The position numbers were made by a program, and so were the translations under genes. A stretch of 64,000 bases of DNA from Draconibacterium sediminis (lineage in GTDB: Bacteria; Bacteroidota; Bacteroidia; Bacteroidales; Prolixibacteraceae): positions 1,302,001 to 1,366,000 of the forward strand of contig NZ_JRHC01000001.1 of NCBI RefSeq assembly GCF_000949475.1, written 5' to 3'. The notes below the pieces were generated by a model. That model did not search any database, had not been told where the DNA came from, and worked only from the letters and a program-made list of their open reading frames with translations. Each line of letters starts with the position of its first letter. Position 1 is the stretch's first letter. Shown one piece after another: positions 18,470-27,156 of this stretch.

Positions 18470-19240
18470 ATGAAGAAACTAATTGTGCTGCTGTGCATCT
18501 CGGCATTGTCGCTTTCCGTTTTTGCGCAATCCGAAAAAGGTCATGTCTACCTGAAAAACGGTTCCATAATAAAAGGAAAATACACGTATATAAACGACGG
18601 AAAACAATTGCAAATTGAATCGGCAGGAAATGTATGGATTTTCGATGCCGGTGAAGTGGATCACATCGCCTCAAAGCGTGACGTAAAAACAATGTTCGAT
18701 GAAGAAACGGTAACGGATGTAAAATGGTTTTTCAGAACCGAAATGGGTGTTTTAGCCGGAAATTCGGATAACAGCCAGTCGGCGCCATTTTCCCTTACCG
18801 GATCGGCAAACTACCTGGTAGATCAGAATTTATCGGTAGGTCTTGGCTTTGGGGTTGAATTTCTGAAAGAGTCGTATATGCCCGTTTTCGCCAATTTCGA
18901 ATACCGTTTTAAGAACCAATTATCGAGCCCCTATGTGTTTTTAAAAGCCGGTTACCAGGTTCCTATCGAAGACTCCAACGAAATTTATTACGATGTGTAC
19001 CCCATCTGGAGCAGTTTTGCGCCCTGGCCGCAAGATATGGGGCAAAACGGTTTCGACTGCAAGGGTGGAGTGCTTATTAATCCCGGACTTGGATATCAGC
19101 AAATGCTTTCCAATGGTTTAGGGATAAACTTTGCCGTGGGCTACCAGTTTCACCGCCTGAATTATGATGGAGAAAACGACTATTCGCTCGACATCGACTA
19201 CAACCGCGTAACCGTTAAAATCGGTATTATTTTCAACTAA
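18470..19240 (+). CDS. Small outer-membrane barrel protein with N-terminal SH3/Sm-like segment
   Basis: The 256-residue protein has a signal peptide ('LSLSVFAQ', cleavage near residue 20). A short segment at about 24-65 ('HVYLKNGSIIKGKYTYIND', then 'NVWIFDAGEVDHI') has the spacing of an Sm/SH3-like small barrel. The remaining residues alternate polar and hydrophobic in eight or so strands ('LSVGLGFGVEFL', 'SPYVFLKAGYQV', 'LGINFAVGYQFHRL') and end in '...VTVKIGIIFN', typical of an OmpW/porin-like outer-membrane barrel with a terminal aromatic or Asn. It follows the preceding gene by 62 bp, so it is likely in the same operon. Function unknown. Confidence 0.68.
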   Translation: MKKLIVLLCISALSLSVFAQSEKGHVYLKNGSIIKGKYTYINDGKQLQIESAGNVWIFDAGEVDHIASKRDVKTMFDEETVTDVKWFFRTEMGVLAGNSDNSQSAPFSLTGSANYLVDQNLSVGLGFGVEFLKESYMPVFANFEYRFKNQLSSPYVFLKAGYQVPIEDSNEIYYDVYPIWSSFAPWPQDMGQNGFDCKGGVLINPGLGYQQMLSNGLGINFAVGYQFHRLNYDGENDYSLDIDYNRVTVKIGIIFN

Positions 19241-19253
19241 AAAACCACAGAAA

Positions 19254-20534
19254 ATGAGAACAATCAAAAATATATTCCTGCTACTGTTTATTGCGCTGAC
19301 TTTTTCAGCGTGTATGGATGAGTACACCGAAGAGTTTACGGCCAATTCACCTGTTTACCTGTCGTATGAAGATTTGCGTGCCGCAGTTAAATCTGTCGAC
19401 TCGCGCGAACTTGTAAACCCGGGTAAAATCTATTTTAAAGATGGTTACCTGTTTATTGTTGAGGAATTTGAAGGCGTGCATATTATCGACAATCAAAATC
19501 CGGCCGATCCGCAAAATGTGGGTTTTATCGAAATTCCCGGGAATGTGGATATTGCTATAAAAGAGGATATTCTATATGCCGATAGTTACATCGACCTGGT
19601 GGCCATCGATATTAGCGATATAAATAACCCCGCAGAAGTTGACCGTGTTGAGGATGTGTTGCCGTACACATTGCCACCTGCCAATGACGAGTACCGTTTT
19701 GCCGAAGTTGACGAAGAAAAAGGTGTGGTTACCGCTTGGGAAATTAAAAAGGTGCGTCAGGAAATGGAATACCATTATTACCCGATATATCGTTGGGGCT
19801 ACGCCGAAGATGCTCTGTCTAATGCCGCGCCGAAATTGAGCAGCGCAGGAGGACAAAGTACATTTGGTGTTGGCGGGTCGATGGCGCGCTTTGGTTTGTA
19901 CGACGATTATTTGTATGCGGTTGATGAAGCCAACCTTCATGTTTTTGATGTAAAAGTTCCTGGAAATCCATCGGAAATCGGGCAGCAAAACGTAGGTTGG
20001 AATGTCGAAACTATGTTTATATATGACAATCACATGTTTTTGGGAACACGATCGGGCATGCGTGTTTTTAATATCGAAGTGCCTACTTATCCCGTTTATG
20101 TAAGTGATTTTTGGCACGTTACCAGCTGCGATCCGGTAGTAATTGCCGATGGTTATGCTTACGTAACTTTGCGTGGCGGAACTACCTGCGGAAGCACGGT
20201 TAACCGGCTGGATGTAATACAGCTGGCCGATGATTATGTGGATAACGATTTAATTGCATCGTATCCGCTGCACGGCCCATACGGGCTGGGAATTGATGGC
20301 GATGTGCTTTTTGTATGTGATGGTGATGCCGGACTTAAAGTTTACGATGCTGAGGATAAAACTGCCATCGACGACCATATGATCTCGCATTTTACCAACA
20401 TTAACACTTATGACGTGATTCCATTGGGCGGTTACCTCTTTATGATTGGCGACGATGGATTTTACCAGTATGATTATTCTGATTTGCAAAATATTACCCA
20501 GGTAAGTCACATCCCTGTATATCGCGAAGATTAA
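19254..20534 (+). CDS. LVIVD-type beta-propeller lipoprotein
   Basis: Thirteen bp after the barrel gene, this 426-residue protein has a lipobox ('IALTFSAC', Cys20) and repeated blades of the LVIVD/YVTN-like type: 'GYLFIVEEFEGVHIIDNQ', 'DILYADSYIDLVAIDISD', 'DYLYAVDEANLHVFDV', 'NHMFLGTRSGMRVFNI', 'DVLFVCDGDAGLKVYDAE'. About six or seven blades of 40-60 residues can be counted, enough for a propeller. Such lipoproteins are exported and usually surface-exposed; they may bind a ligand or support assembly of a complex. It is the last gene of the TonB-receptor operon and is followed by a terminator. Confidence 0.82.
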   Translation: MRTIKNIFLLLFIALTFSACMDEYTEEFTANSPVYLSYEDLRAAVKSVDSRELVNPGKIYFKDGYLFIVEEFEGVHIIDNQNPADPQNVGFIEIPGNVDIAIKEDILYADSYIDLVAIDISDINNPAEVDRVEDVLPYTLPPANDEYRFAEVDEEKGVVTAWEIKKVRQEMEYHYYPIYRWGYAEDALSNAAPKLSSAGGQSTFGVGGSMARFGLYDDYLYAVDEANLHVFDVKVPGNPSEIGQQNVGWNVETMFIYDNHMFLGTRSGMRVFNIEVPTYPVYVSDFWHVTSCDPVVIADGYAYVTLRGGTTCGSTVNRLDVIQLADDYVDNDLIASYPLHGPYGLGIDGDVLFVCDGDAGLKVYDAEDKTAIDDHMISHFTNINTYDVIPLGGYLFMIGDDGFYQYDYSDLQNITQVSHIPVYRED

Positions 20535-20578
20535 CAGGTGAAGGTACCTTGGGTCCTCCAACTCTTTTAAGATATCTT

Positions 20579-20606
20579 AAGGCTCGGCAAACTGTCGGGC
20601 CTTTTT
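20579..20606 (+). terminator. Terminator of the TonB-receptor operon
   Basis: GGCTCG (20581-20586) pairs with CGGGCC (20596-20601) including one G-T wobble, flanked by AA/TT pairs and followed by five T residues. It lies 45 bases after the last gene of the operon. Confidence 0.7.
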
Positions 20607-20747
20607 ATTGTTATACCGTTTAAAGTAATTGATTGCGATTAATAGTCGGCCGATAGCTATGTGAAACCCAATAATGAACAACGTAAATTTATTGATGATT
20701 TTCAACTACAAATCGGTAATATTCAATCAGTAATCGAGTCAAAATTG

Positions 20748-20755
20748 TATTTTTG
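20748..20755 (+). promoter_or_regulatory. Possible Bacteroidota -7 box (TATTTTTG)
   Basis: Matches the TAnnTTTG consensus 31 bp upstream of the lytic transglycosylase start. No good TTTG/TTG -33 element is visible at the proper distance, so support is partial. Confidence 0.4.
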
Positions 20756-20786
20756 TTATTTGAAAAACTAAAGGAAGAATAGACGG

Positions 20787-21701
20787 ATGAAGACGAAAAT
20801 TTGGAGAAGATTTGTAGCACCTTTATTGGTGGTGATGAACATTGCAGTGGTAGTAGTTATTCTGGTGTCAGCGCAATCGGGAAAAACTGAAGTAATTGTG
20901 GAAAAGGAGGTCATGTACGAACCTGTTGAGTTACCTGACGCGGTTAGTTTTGCCGGAGAAAAAATGCCGCTCGAACGGTTTTATGTGAAAGAAGCACTCG
21001 ACCGCGAACTGCTTTCCAACGCCTATTTCCATTCGCAAACCATTCGCTACATAAAATTGGTACCTCGTTATTTTCCTATTATCGAGCCCATCCTGAAAGA
21101 ACACGGAATTCCTGATGATTTTAAATACCTGGCAGTAGCCGAAAGCGGTTTAGACCCGAGGGCCATTTCGCCTGCGCGGGCAGCCGGTTTCTGGCAATTA
21201 ATGGAAGGTACAGCAAAAGATTACGGACTGGAGATAAACAGCGAAGTTGACGAGCGTTACCACATCGAAAAAGCAACACATGTTGCCTGCGAATACATAA
21301 AAAAAGCCTACGAAAAATTTGGAAACTGGACCATGGTTGCCGCAGCCTATAATCGCGGAATGACAGGGGTTAACCGTCAGGTTGTAAGGCAAAAAGAAGA
21401 TGATTATTACGATTTGCTGATTACCACCGAAACAGCTCGTTATGTGTACCGAATTGTGGCCTTGAAGTTGATTCTCGAAAATCCGGAAAAGTATAAGTTT
21501 TTTATTCCCGAAGAGGATAAATACCAGATAATTCCAACAAAAAAAGTGGAGATTAAAGGCTCAGTTGCCAATTTTGCCGACTATGCAATTCAGCATGGAG
21601 TGAATTATAAAGTACTCAAAGATTTTAATCCGTGGTTACGGGAGAATGAACTCACTTATTCGGGAAGAAAAAGGTACTGGGTAGAAATTCCGGAATTGTA
21701 A
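20787..21701 (+). CDS. Membrane-anchored lytic transglycosylase (SLT/MltD-like)
   Basis: The 304-residue protein has an N-terminal transmembrane or signal segment (residues about 9-29) and a lysozyme-like SLT domain. 'YLAVAESGLDP' supplies the catalytic Glu119, followed by 'AAGFWQLMEGTAKDYGL' and 'AAAYNRGMTGV', all hallmark family-1 transglycosylase motifs. It would cleave peptidoglycan glycan strands with formation of 1,6-anhydro-MurNAc in the periplasm. The C-terminal 70 residues ('ANFADYAIQHGVNYKVLKD', 'NPWLRENELTYSGRKRYWV') look like one degenerate LysM-like peptidoglycan-binding unit. It precedes uvrA by 80 bp, with no evidence for functional linkage. Confidence 0.9.
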   Translation: MKTKIWRRFVAPLLVVMNIAVVVVILVSAQSGKTEVIVEKEVMYEPVELPDAVSFAGEKMPLERFYVKEALDRELLSNAYFHSQTIRYIKLVPRYFPIIEPILKEHGIPDDFKYLAVAESGLDPRAISPARAAGFWQLMEGTAKDYGLEINSEVDERYHIEKATHVACEYIKKAYEKFGNWTMVAAAYNRGMTGVNRQVVRQKEDDYYDLLITTETARYVYRIVALKLILENPEKYKFFIPEEDKYQIIPTKKVEIKGSVANFADYAIQHGVNYKVLKDFNPWLRENELTYSGRKRYWVEIPEL

Positions 21702-21781
21702 AAGCAGATTACTAAAGTTACATCGGCCCAAACTTATATTGATTGTGATGCTGAATTGTTGGCAGCACGAAATTGCTTAAA

Positions 21782-24655
21782 ATGACTAAAAAGAAAGTAG
21801 AAACAGATACCGAGGTGCAACTGGCTGAACTTGAATCGGAAGAGAAGATCATTATTCAGGGAGCCCGCGTGCACAACCTCCGCAATATTGATGTTACCAT
21901 TCCGCGAAATAAACTAACCGTTATAACCGGATTGAGCGGAAGTGGGAAATCATCGCTGGCATTCGATACGATTTATGCCGAAGGGCAGCGTCGTTACATC
22001 GAAACATTTTCGGCTTATGCGCGCTCATTTCTCGGAAACATGGAACGCCCTGATGTGGATAAAATCACCGGTTTAAGTCCGGTAATTTCCATCGAACAAA
22101 AGGTAACCACCCGAAATCCGCGCTCAACAGTTGGAACGGTAACCGAGATCTACGACTTTTTGCGTTTGTTGTTTGCCCGCGCCGGCGAGGCATTTTCGTA
22201 CAACACCGGCGAAAAAATGGTGAAGTACACCGAAGAAAAGATCATTAACCTGATTAAAAGTGATTTTGCCGGGAAACGTATCAATATTCTGGCACCGGTG
22301 GTAAAAGGCCGTAAAGGGCATTATCGTGAATTGTTTGAGCAAATCCGCCGGAAAGGATTCCTTACTGCGCGTATCGATGGAGAATTGACCGAACTGATGC
22401 ACAACCATAAAGTGGATCGTTACAAAAATCACTTTATCGAGATTCTGATCGACAAACTGGTGGTTGACGAAGCCAGTACAAAACGCCTGAAAGACAGTGT
22501 GCAGACGGCCATGAAACATGGCCATGGAATTCTGATGATCCTTGATCACGATACCAACGAAGCTAAATATTACAGCCGTTTGTTGATGTGTCCGACAACC
22601 GGAATTTCATACAACGAACCGGCTCCGCATAACTTTTCTTTCAACTCGCCGCAAGGTGCTTGTCCAAAGTGTAACGGACTTGGCCGCGTAACCGAGATCG
22701 ATTTGGATAAGATTATGCCCGAGAAAGACAAAAGCATTAACAAAGGTGGAATCGCGCCGCTTGGCCCTTATAAAAACACGCTCATTTTCTGGCAGATCGA
22801 AGCGCTTGGAGAGAAACACGGTTTCACGCTAAAAACGCCGGTAAAAGATATTCCCGAAGAAGGGCTGAACGAAGTTTTATTCGGCACCAACGACCGCATT
22901 CAGCTAAAAAATACGCCGCTCGGTAATAGTCTGAACTACATGATGAGTTACGACGGGGTGATAAAATACATCGACAATCAGCGCGAGGAGAGTACATCGA
23001 AAACGGCGCAGAAATGGGCCAATCAGTTTGTAAAAACCATTGAGTGCCCTGAGTGTAAAGGCATGCGACTGAAAAATGAATCGTTGCATTTTAAAATCGA
23101 TGGAAAAAACATTTCGGAACTGGCAAAAATGGATCTCGACGAACTGGGCGAGTGGCTCAATGGTTTGGAAGAACGTATTTCAGAACGCCAGTTAAAAATT
23201 GGCGCTGAGGTGATCAAAGAAATCCGCGATCGTCTTGGTTTTATGCTGGGCGTGGGTTTGAATTACCTGGCACTTGATCGCACTGCACAAAGTCTTTCGG
23301 GGGGAGAATCGCAACGTATTCGTTTGGCTACACAAATTGGCTCGCAGCTGGTAAACGTGCTTTATATTTTGGATGAGCCAAGTATCGGGTTGCACCACCG
23401 CGATAACCTGAAGCTGATTCAGGCGCTTGAGCAATTGCGCGACTCGGGTAACTCTGTAATTGTGGTGGAACACGACCGCGATACGATGTTACATGCCGAT
23501 CACCTGATTGATATGGGGCCACATGCCGGTCGCCACGGAGGAGAGGTTGTGGCCGCCGGAACACCGCAGGAAGTGCTGAAATCAAAATCACTCACTGCTG
23601 ATTATCTCAACGACAGAAGACAAATTGAGGTGCCGGCCGTGCGCAGAAACGGGAAATCGGATATTTTAAAAATCACAGGTTGTACGGGTAATAACCTGAA
23701 TAACGTAACGCTCGAAATTCCGCTGGGTAAATTTATCTGTGTTACAGGTGTTTCCGGTTCGGGAAAATCAACGCTGATAAACGAAACACTACAGCCTATT
23801 TTAAGCCAGCATTTTTATAAATCATTAAAAGATCCGCTGCCCTACAAAAAGGTGGAAGGACTGGAACTGATCGATAAAGTTATTCGTGTCGACCAGTCGC
23901 CGATTGGACGCACACCGCGCTCGAACCCGGTTACCTATACCAATGTTTTTGGCGATATCAGAAGTTTGTTTGCCCAATTACCTGAGGCCAAAATCCGTGG
24001 TTATAAACCCGGTCGCTTTTCATTTAACGTAAAAGGCGGACGCTGCGAAGAATGTCAGGGTGGAGGCTTGAAACTTATTGAAATGAACTTCCTGCCCGAT
24101 GTGTATGTGCATTGCGATAAATGTAATGGCAAACGCTACAATCGCGAAACACTTGAAGTGCGCTACAAGGGAAAATCCATCAGCGATGTGCTGGATATGA
24201 CCATCAACCAGGGAGTGGAGTTTTTCGAGCATATCCCATCCATAGCCACTAAGCTGAGTACTTTGCAGGATGTTGGTTTGGGCTACATCACGCTGGGGCA
24301 GTCGTCAACTACGCTTTCGGGTGGTGAATCGCAACGGGTAAAACTGGCTGCCGAGCTGGCCAAACGCGACACCGGGAAAACCATTTATATTCTGGATGAA
24401 CCTACAACAGGTTTGCATTTCGAGGATGTACGTGTACTGCTCGAGGTGCTGAACAAGTTGGTGGAAAAAGGAAACACCGTAATAGTTATCGAGCACAATA
24501 TGGATGTTATAAAGGTTGCCGATCACATTATCGATATTGGTCCGGAAGGCGGAAAACACGGAGGAAAAGTGCTTTGCACCGGAACACCTGAAGAGGTTTG
24601 CAAAAACAAAAAATCGCACACCGCTAAATACCTGAAACAAGAGTTGGGATTGTAA
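21782..24655 (+). CDS. uvrA: Excinuclease ABC subunit A
   Basis: UvrA is the damage-recognition ATPase of nucleotide excision repair and loads UvrB. The product has 957 residues from ATG 21782; a TTG three codons upstream is less likely. Two ABC ATPase modules are clear: Walker A '[14 protein letters not shown]' with signature '[12 protein letters not shown]', and Walker A '[14 protein letters not shown]' with signature '[12 protein letters not shown]'. Cysteine pairs of the zinc modules are present ('CPKCNGLG', 'CPECKGM', 'CEECQGGG', '[10 protein letters not shown]'). The first CxxC of the N-terminal zinc module reads 'CPTTG', so its second Cys is absent; this may be a lineage variant. No uvrB lies nearby. 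Confidence 0.98.
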   Translation: MTKKKVETDTEVQLAELESEEKIIIQGARVHNLRNIDVTIPRNKLTVITGLSGSGKSSLAFDTIYAEGQRRYIETFSAYARSFLGNMERPDVDKITGLSPVISIEQKVTTRNPRSTVGTVTEIYDFLRLLFARAGEAFSYNTGEKMVKYTEEKIINLIKSDFAGKRINILAPVVKGRKGHYRELFEQIRRKGFLTARIDGELTELMHNHKVDRYKNHFIEILIDKLVVDEASTKRLKDSVQTAMKHGHGILMILDHDTNEAKYYSRLLMCPTTGISYNEPAPHNFSFNSPQGACPKCNGLGRVTEIDLDKIMPEKDKSINKGGIAPLGPYKNTLIFWQIEALGEKHGFTLKTPVKDIPEEGLNEVLFGTNDRIQLKNTPLGNSLNYMMSYDGVIKYIDNQREESTSKTAQKWANQFVKTIECPECKGMRLKNESLHFKIDGKNISELAKMDLDELGEWLNGLEERISERQLKIGAEVIKEIRDRLGFMLGVGLNYLALDRTAQSLSGGESQRIRLATQIGSQLVNVLYILDEPSIGLHHRDNLKLIQALEQLRDSGNSVIVVEHDRDTMLHADHLIDMGPHAGRHGGEVVAAGTPQEVLKSKSLTADYLNDRRQIEVPAVRRNGKSDILKITGCTGNNLNNVTLEIPLGKFICVTGVSGSGKSTLINETLQPILSQHFYKSLKDPLPYKKVEGLELIDKVIRVDQSPIGRTPRSNPVTYTNVFGDIRSLFAQLPEAKIRGYKPGRFSFNVKGGRCEECQGGGLKLIEMNFLPDVYVHCDKCNGKRYNRETLEVRYKGKSISDVLDMTINQGVEFFEHIPSIATKLSTLQDVGLGYITLGQSSTTLSGGESQRVKLAAELAKRDTGKTIYILDEPTTGLHFEDVRVLLEVLNKLVEKGNTVIVIEHNMDVIKVADHIIDIGPEGGKHGGKVLCTGTPEEVCKNKKSHTAKYLKQELGL

Positions 24656-25265
24656 AATTTATTAGAGACAACCCAATCCTTGAAGAATCATAAATTTTAG
24701 AGGTTGGTTTTAATTGGCTATAATCATAGGTTTCAAGGGGTATTGTAGCTTTTCATTGGACTTTGTGTGATGGATAATTTATGTTGCTTTTGTCTTCATG
24801 CCAGACGGGCAGTTCCTTTTCCAGTCGATGAAAAGGAACCAAAAATCTTGTCAAAAAATAACCTTTGCGTTTTTTCAATGCAACGAATTAGCCCGACTGA
24901 CGGATTTTTGACGAGCCCGCATAAAATTTGCCCTATAGTCCGCCTTCGAGAAAAAGCGTTAAGAAAATAAATGGAAAGAACGTAAAGAAATCAAGTTTGT
25001 TTGACGCTCGTTAGACCTGAAGCATGAAGGTCTAAAAGGAGGAGTTTCTTGATTTTAGTGCAAGGAATTTATTTTTAGTTTTTTATCGTCAGCGGTGGCT
25101 TTTTTGAATACTTTTTCAGCTATAGGAAAAAGTATTTCCCGTCCGGAAGGACAATTGAGAAAAGTTGTTTATAAAACTGAACGTTGTAGGTACTCCATAC
25201 CTGAAAAACTTGGGTCACTACTGTAATTGCTCATCGCATTTTCATACTTTTACCTGAAGAAACAG
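24656..25265. other. 610-bp intergenic region between uvrA and nucleoside kinase
   Basis: No convincing gene is present. A 67-codon frame at 24767-24970 has no homology features and overlaps the hairpin-bearing element described separately (24812-25135). The remaining sequence shows no clear promoter: an imperfect TACTTTTA at 25245-25252 precedes the kinase gene but lacks a well-spaced -33 element. Confidence 0.6.
24812..25135. repeat. Three-hairpin non-coding element, candidate interspersed repeat or structured RNA
   Basis: Three perfect hairpins lie in this stretch. Hairpin A is GTTCCTTTTC (24812-24821) against GAAAAGGAAC (24830-24839), a 10-bp stem with 8-nt loop. Hairpin B is TTAGACCT (25011-25018) against AGGTCTAA (25028-25035), 8 bp with 9-nt loop. 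Hairpin C is ATACTTTTTC (25108-25117) against GAAAAAGTAT (25126-25135), again a 10-bp stem with 8-nt loop. An 8-mer AAATCAAG (24988) recurs inverted at 25048 and frames hairpin B. The matched geometry of A and C at the two ends suggests one discrete element. Similar hairpin-bearing spacers are, as far as I recall, frequent in Bacteroidota genomes; this cannot be tested in one window. Confidence 0.55.
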
Positions 25266-26942
25266 ATGACAGTTACTATGAAAGACATTGAAATTTATTG
25301 CCGAAATACACATACATCCCATACTTATCCTATGGGTACCTCATTGCTCGAAATCAGTAATGACCTGAATATAAAACTACAAAACCAGGTTTGCGGTGCT
25401 ATTGTAAACCACCAGGTTAAGGAATTGTCGTTTTGTGTGGTAAAACCCAAGCACATCGAGTTTATCGACTTTTCACATCCCGACGGAATGAGAATGTACA
25501 TCAGGAGTTTGATTTTTGTGTTGTATGCCGCCGTTAAAGAGGTTTTTCCGCATGTCGCATTTAAAGTGCAAAATGGCATAAGTAACGGCTATTTTTGCGA
25601 ATTGCAGGGACTGGAACGCGAAATTTCCGAATCTGATATTTTTTCCATAAAACAGGAAATGAATGCGCTTATCGAGGCCGATATACCTTTTGTAAAGAAA
25701 GGTATTATTACATCGCACGCCGTTGATTTACTGGCAAAACAAGGGCTGGAAGATAAGGCTCAGTTATTCGAGCAGCAGGGGCGTATGTACTCGTACCTTT
25801 ATTTTCTGAACGATCTTGGCGATTATTTCTATGGTAACCTGTTGCCCTCAACCGGATACATTTCGAATTATGGACTGGTGCCGTATTTTGATGGTTTATT
25901 GTTGCAGGTGCCCCGGCGAAAACATTTCAAAAAGCTGCATAAAGTCGTATACAACGATAAACTGTTCGAGATTTTCCAGGAGCAAAAAGACTGGGCCGAA
26001 ATTCTGAACGTTTCCACCATTGGCAGTTTAAACGATTTTGCGCTTCAGAACCGAAGTGGCGATATCATAAAAATATCGGAAGCACTGCACGAGAAAAAGA
26101 TTGCGGAGATTGCCAACCAGATATCGGCACGCGGAAACGGAACCAAGGTGGTGCTTGTTGCCGGACCGTCGGCATCGGGGAAAACCACATTTAGCAAACG
26201 TCTTGGCGTGCAGCTGGCAGTAAACGGTATGCGCCCGTACCAGGTGTCGCTCGACGATTATTTTGTTGATCGCGAACATACCCCGAAAGATGAAAATGGC
26301 GAATACGATTTTGAAGCGCTCGAAGCCATCGATATAGAGTTCTTTAACCACCAGCTGATCGAACTTTTTGAAGGCAAGGAAGTACGCTTGCCGAGGTTCG
26401 ATTTTCATAGTGGCAAACGTATGCAAAATGGCAAAACGCTGAAACTCGAAAAAGATGATATTCTGATTGTCGAAGGTATTCACGGAATGAATCCCGGCCT
26501 GCTGACCGATGTGGCGGAACAGAACACCTTTAAGATTTTTATTTCGGCACTTACCCAGATTTCGGTGGATGAACATACGCATATTTCTACAGCTGATAAC
26601 CGTTTGCTGCGCCGTATGATTCGCGACAGCCGATACCGCGGCTACCGTGCTGCCGATACGATTAAACGTTGGCCATCGGTGCGTAAAGGTGAGGAGAAAA
26701 ATATTTTTCCTTACCAGGAAAATGCCGATATAATGTTTAACTCGGCAACCATTTATGAGCTGGCCGTTTTGAAAAAATATGCCGAGCCGATATTAAAATT
26801 GGTGCTCGAGAATCAGCCGGAGTACATGGAATCTACGCGTTTACTGGAATTCCTGTCGTACTTTAAACCCATCAGCGATGTGGAAATCCCGCCAACTTCG
26901 CTATTGCGCGAGTTTTTAGGGGGAAGTAGTTTTGCGTATTAA
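25266..26942 (+). CDS. Uridine-kinase-like nucleoside kinase with N-terminal TGS and ThrRS-like domains
   Basis: From ATG 25266 (a second Met lies four codons on) the protein has 558 residues. Residues about 5-65 ('DIEIYCRNTHTSHTYPMGT...') form a TGS-like domain. The middle part resembles the threonyl-tRNA synthetase second domain ('SHPDGMRMYIRSLIFVLYAA'). The C-terminal half is a P-loop phosphoribulokinase/uridine-kinase domain with Walker A 'GPSASGKTTFSK' near residue 300, 'VSLDDYFVDRE', 'LPRFDFHSGKR' and 'ILIVEGIHGMNPGL'. Proteins of this architecture are annotated as nucleoside kinases and are widespread in Bacteroidota and Firmicutes. It would phosphorylate a nucleoside with NTP in the cytoplasm; the true substrate is uncertain. 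Confidence 0.88.
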   Translation: MTVTMKDIEIYCRNTHTSHTYPMGTSLLEISNDLNIKLQNQVCGAIVNHQVKELSFCVVKPKHIEFIDFSHPDGMRMYIRSLIFVLYAAVKEVFPHVAFKVQNGISNGYFCELQGLEREISESDIFSIKQEMNALIEADIPFVKKGIITSHAVDLLAKQGLEDKAQLFEQQGRMYSYLYFLNDLGDYFYGNLLPSTGYISNYGLVPYFDGLLLQVPRRKHFKKLHKVVYNDKLFEIFQEQKDWAEILNVSTIGSLNDFALQNRSGDIIKISEALHEKKIAEIANQISARGNGTKVVLVAGPSASGKTTFSKRLGVQLAVNGMRPYQVSLDDYFVDREHTPKDENGEYDFEALEAIDIEFFNHQLIELFEGKEVRLPRFDFHSGKRMQNGKTLKLEKDDILIVEGIHGMNPGLLTDVAEQNTFKIFISALTQISVDEHTHISTADNRLLRRMIRDSRYRGYRAADTIKRWPSVRKGEEKNIFPYQENADIMFNSATIYELAVLKKYAEPILKLVLENQPEYMESTRLLEFLSYFKPISDVEIPPTSLLREFLGGSSFAY

Positions 26943-26970
26943 ATTGGAGTTTAAAGCTTAATTCTGGAAT

Positions 26971-27125
26971 TATTTTTTGCACCGTTCTTTAGAGCGGTGG
27001 TTAAGCACAGAGTAAGTAGCTGTAATTTTTTAGGATTTTTGTATCATGAAGTATACAAAAATCCTAAAAAAATATTTTGTCTGGGCAAATTCATATCACC
27101 GCCTTGAAAGACGGTGCAAAAAATA
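26971..27125. mobile_element. MITE-like element with terminal inverted repeats and central 19-bp hairpin
   Basis: The ends are inverted copies: TTTTTTGCACCGT starting at 26973 and its complement ending at 27123, with the inverted similarity continuing imperfectly to about 28 bp. Both ends are flanked by TA (26971-26972 and 27124-27125), as expected for TA-targeting transposition of the IS630/mariner kind. Each end can itself fold (CACCG...CGGTG). The centre has a perfect 19-bp inverted repeat (27026-27044 and 27053-27071) with an 8-nt loop. It lies between convergent genes and could also act as a bidirectional terminator. The mobile origin is inference. Confidence 0.5.
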
Positions 27126-27156
27126 CGGTTCTATTTGAGCGTATTTTCAAACCCAA

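Noticed and set aside
19572-20117. 181-codon antisense frame
   Set aside because: Contained in the LVIVD lipoprotein gene, no independent evidence.
24767-24970. 67-codon frame
   Set aside because: It overlaps the hairpin-bearing element, has no protein-like features and no start signals.
26028-26582. 184-codon frame antisense to the nucleoside kinase
   Set aside because: It lies completely inside a well-supported gene on the other strand; composition reflects codon structure of that gene.
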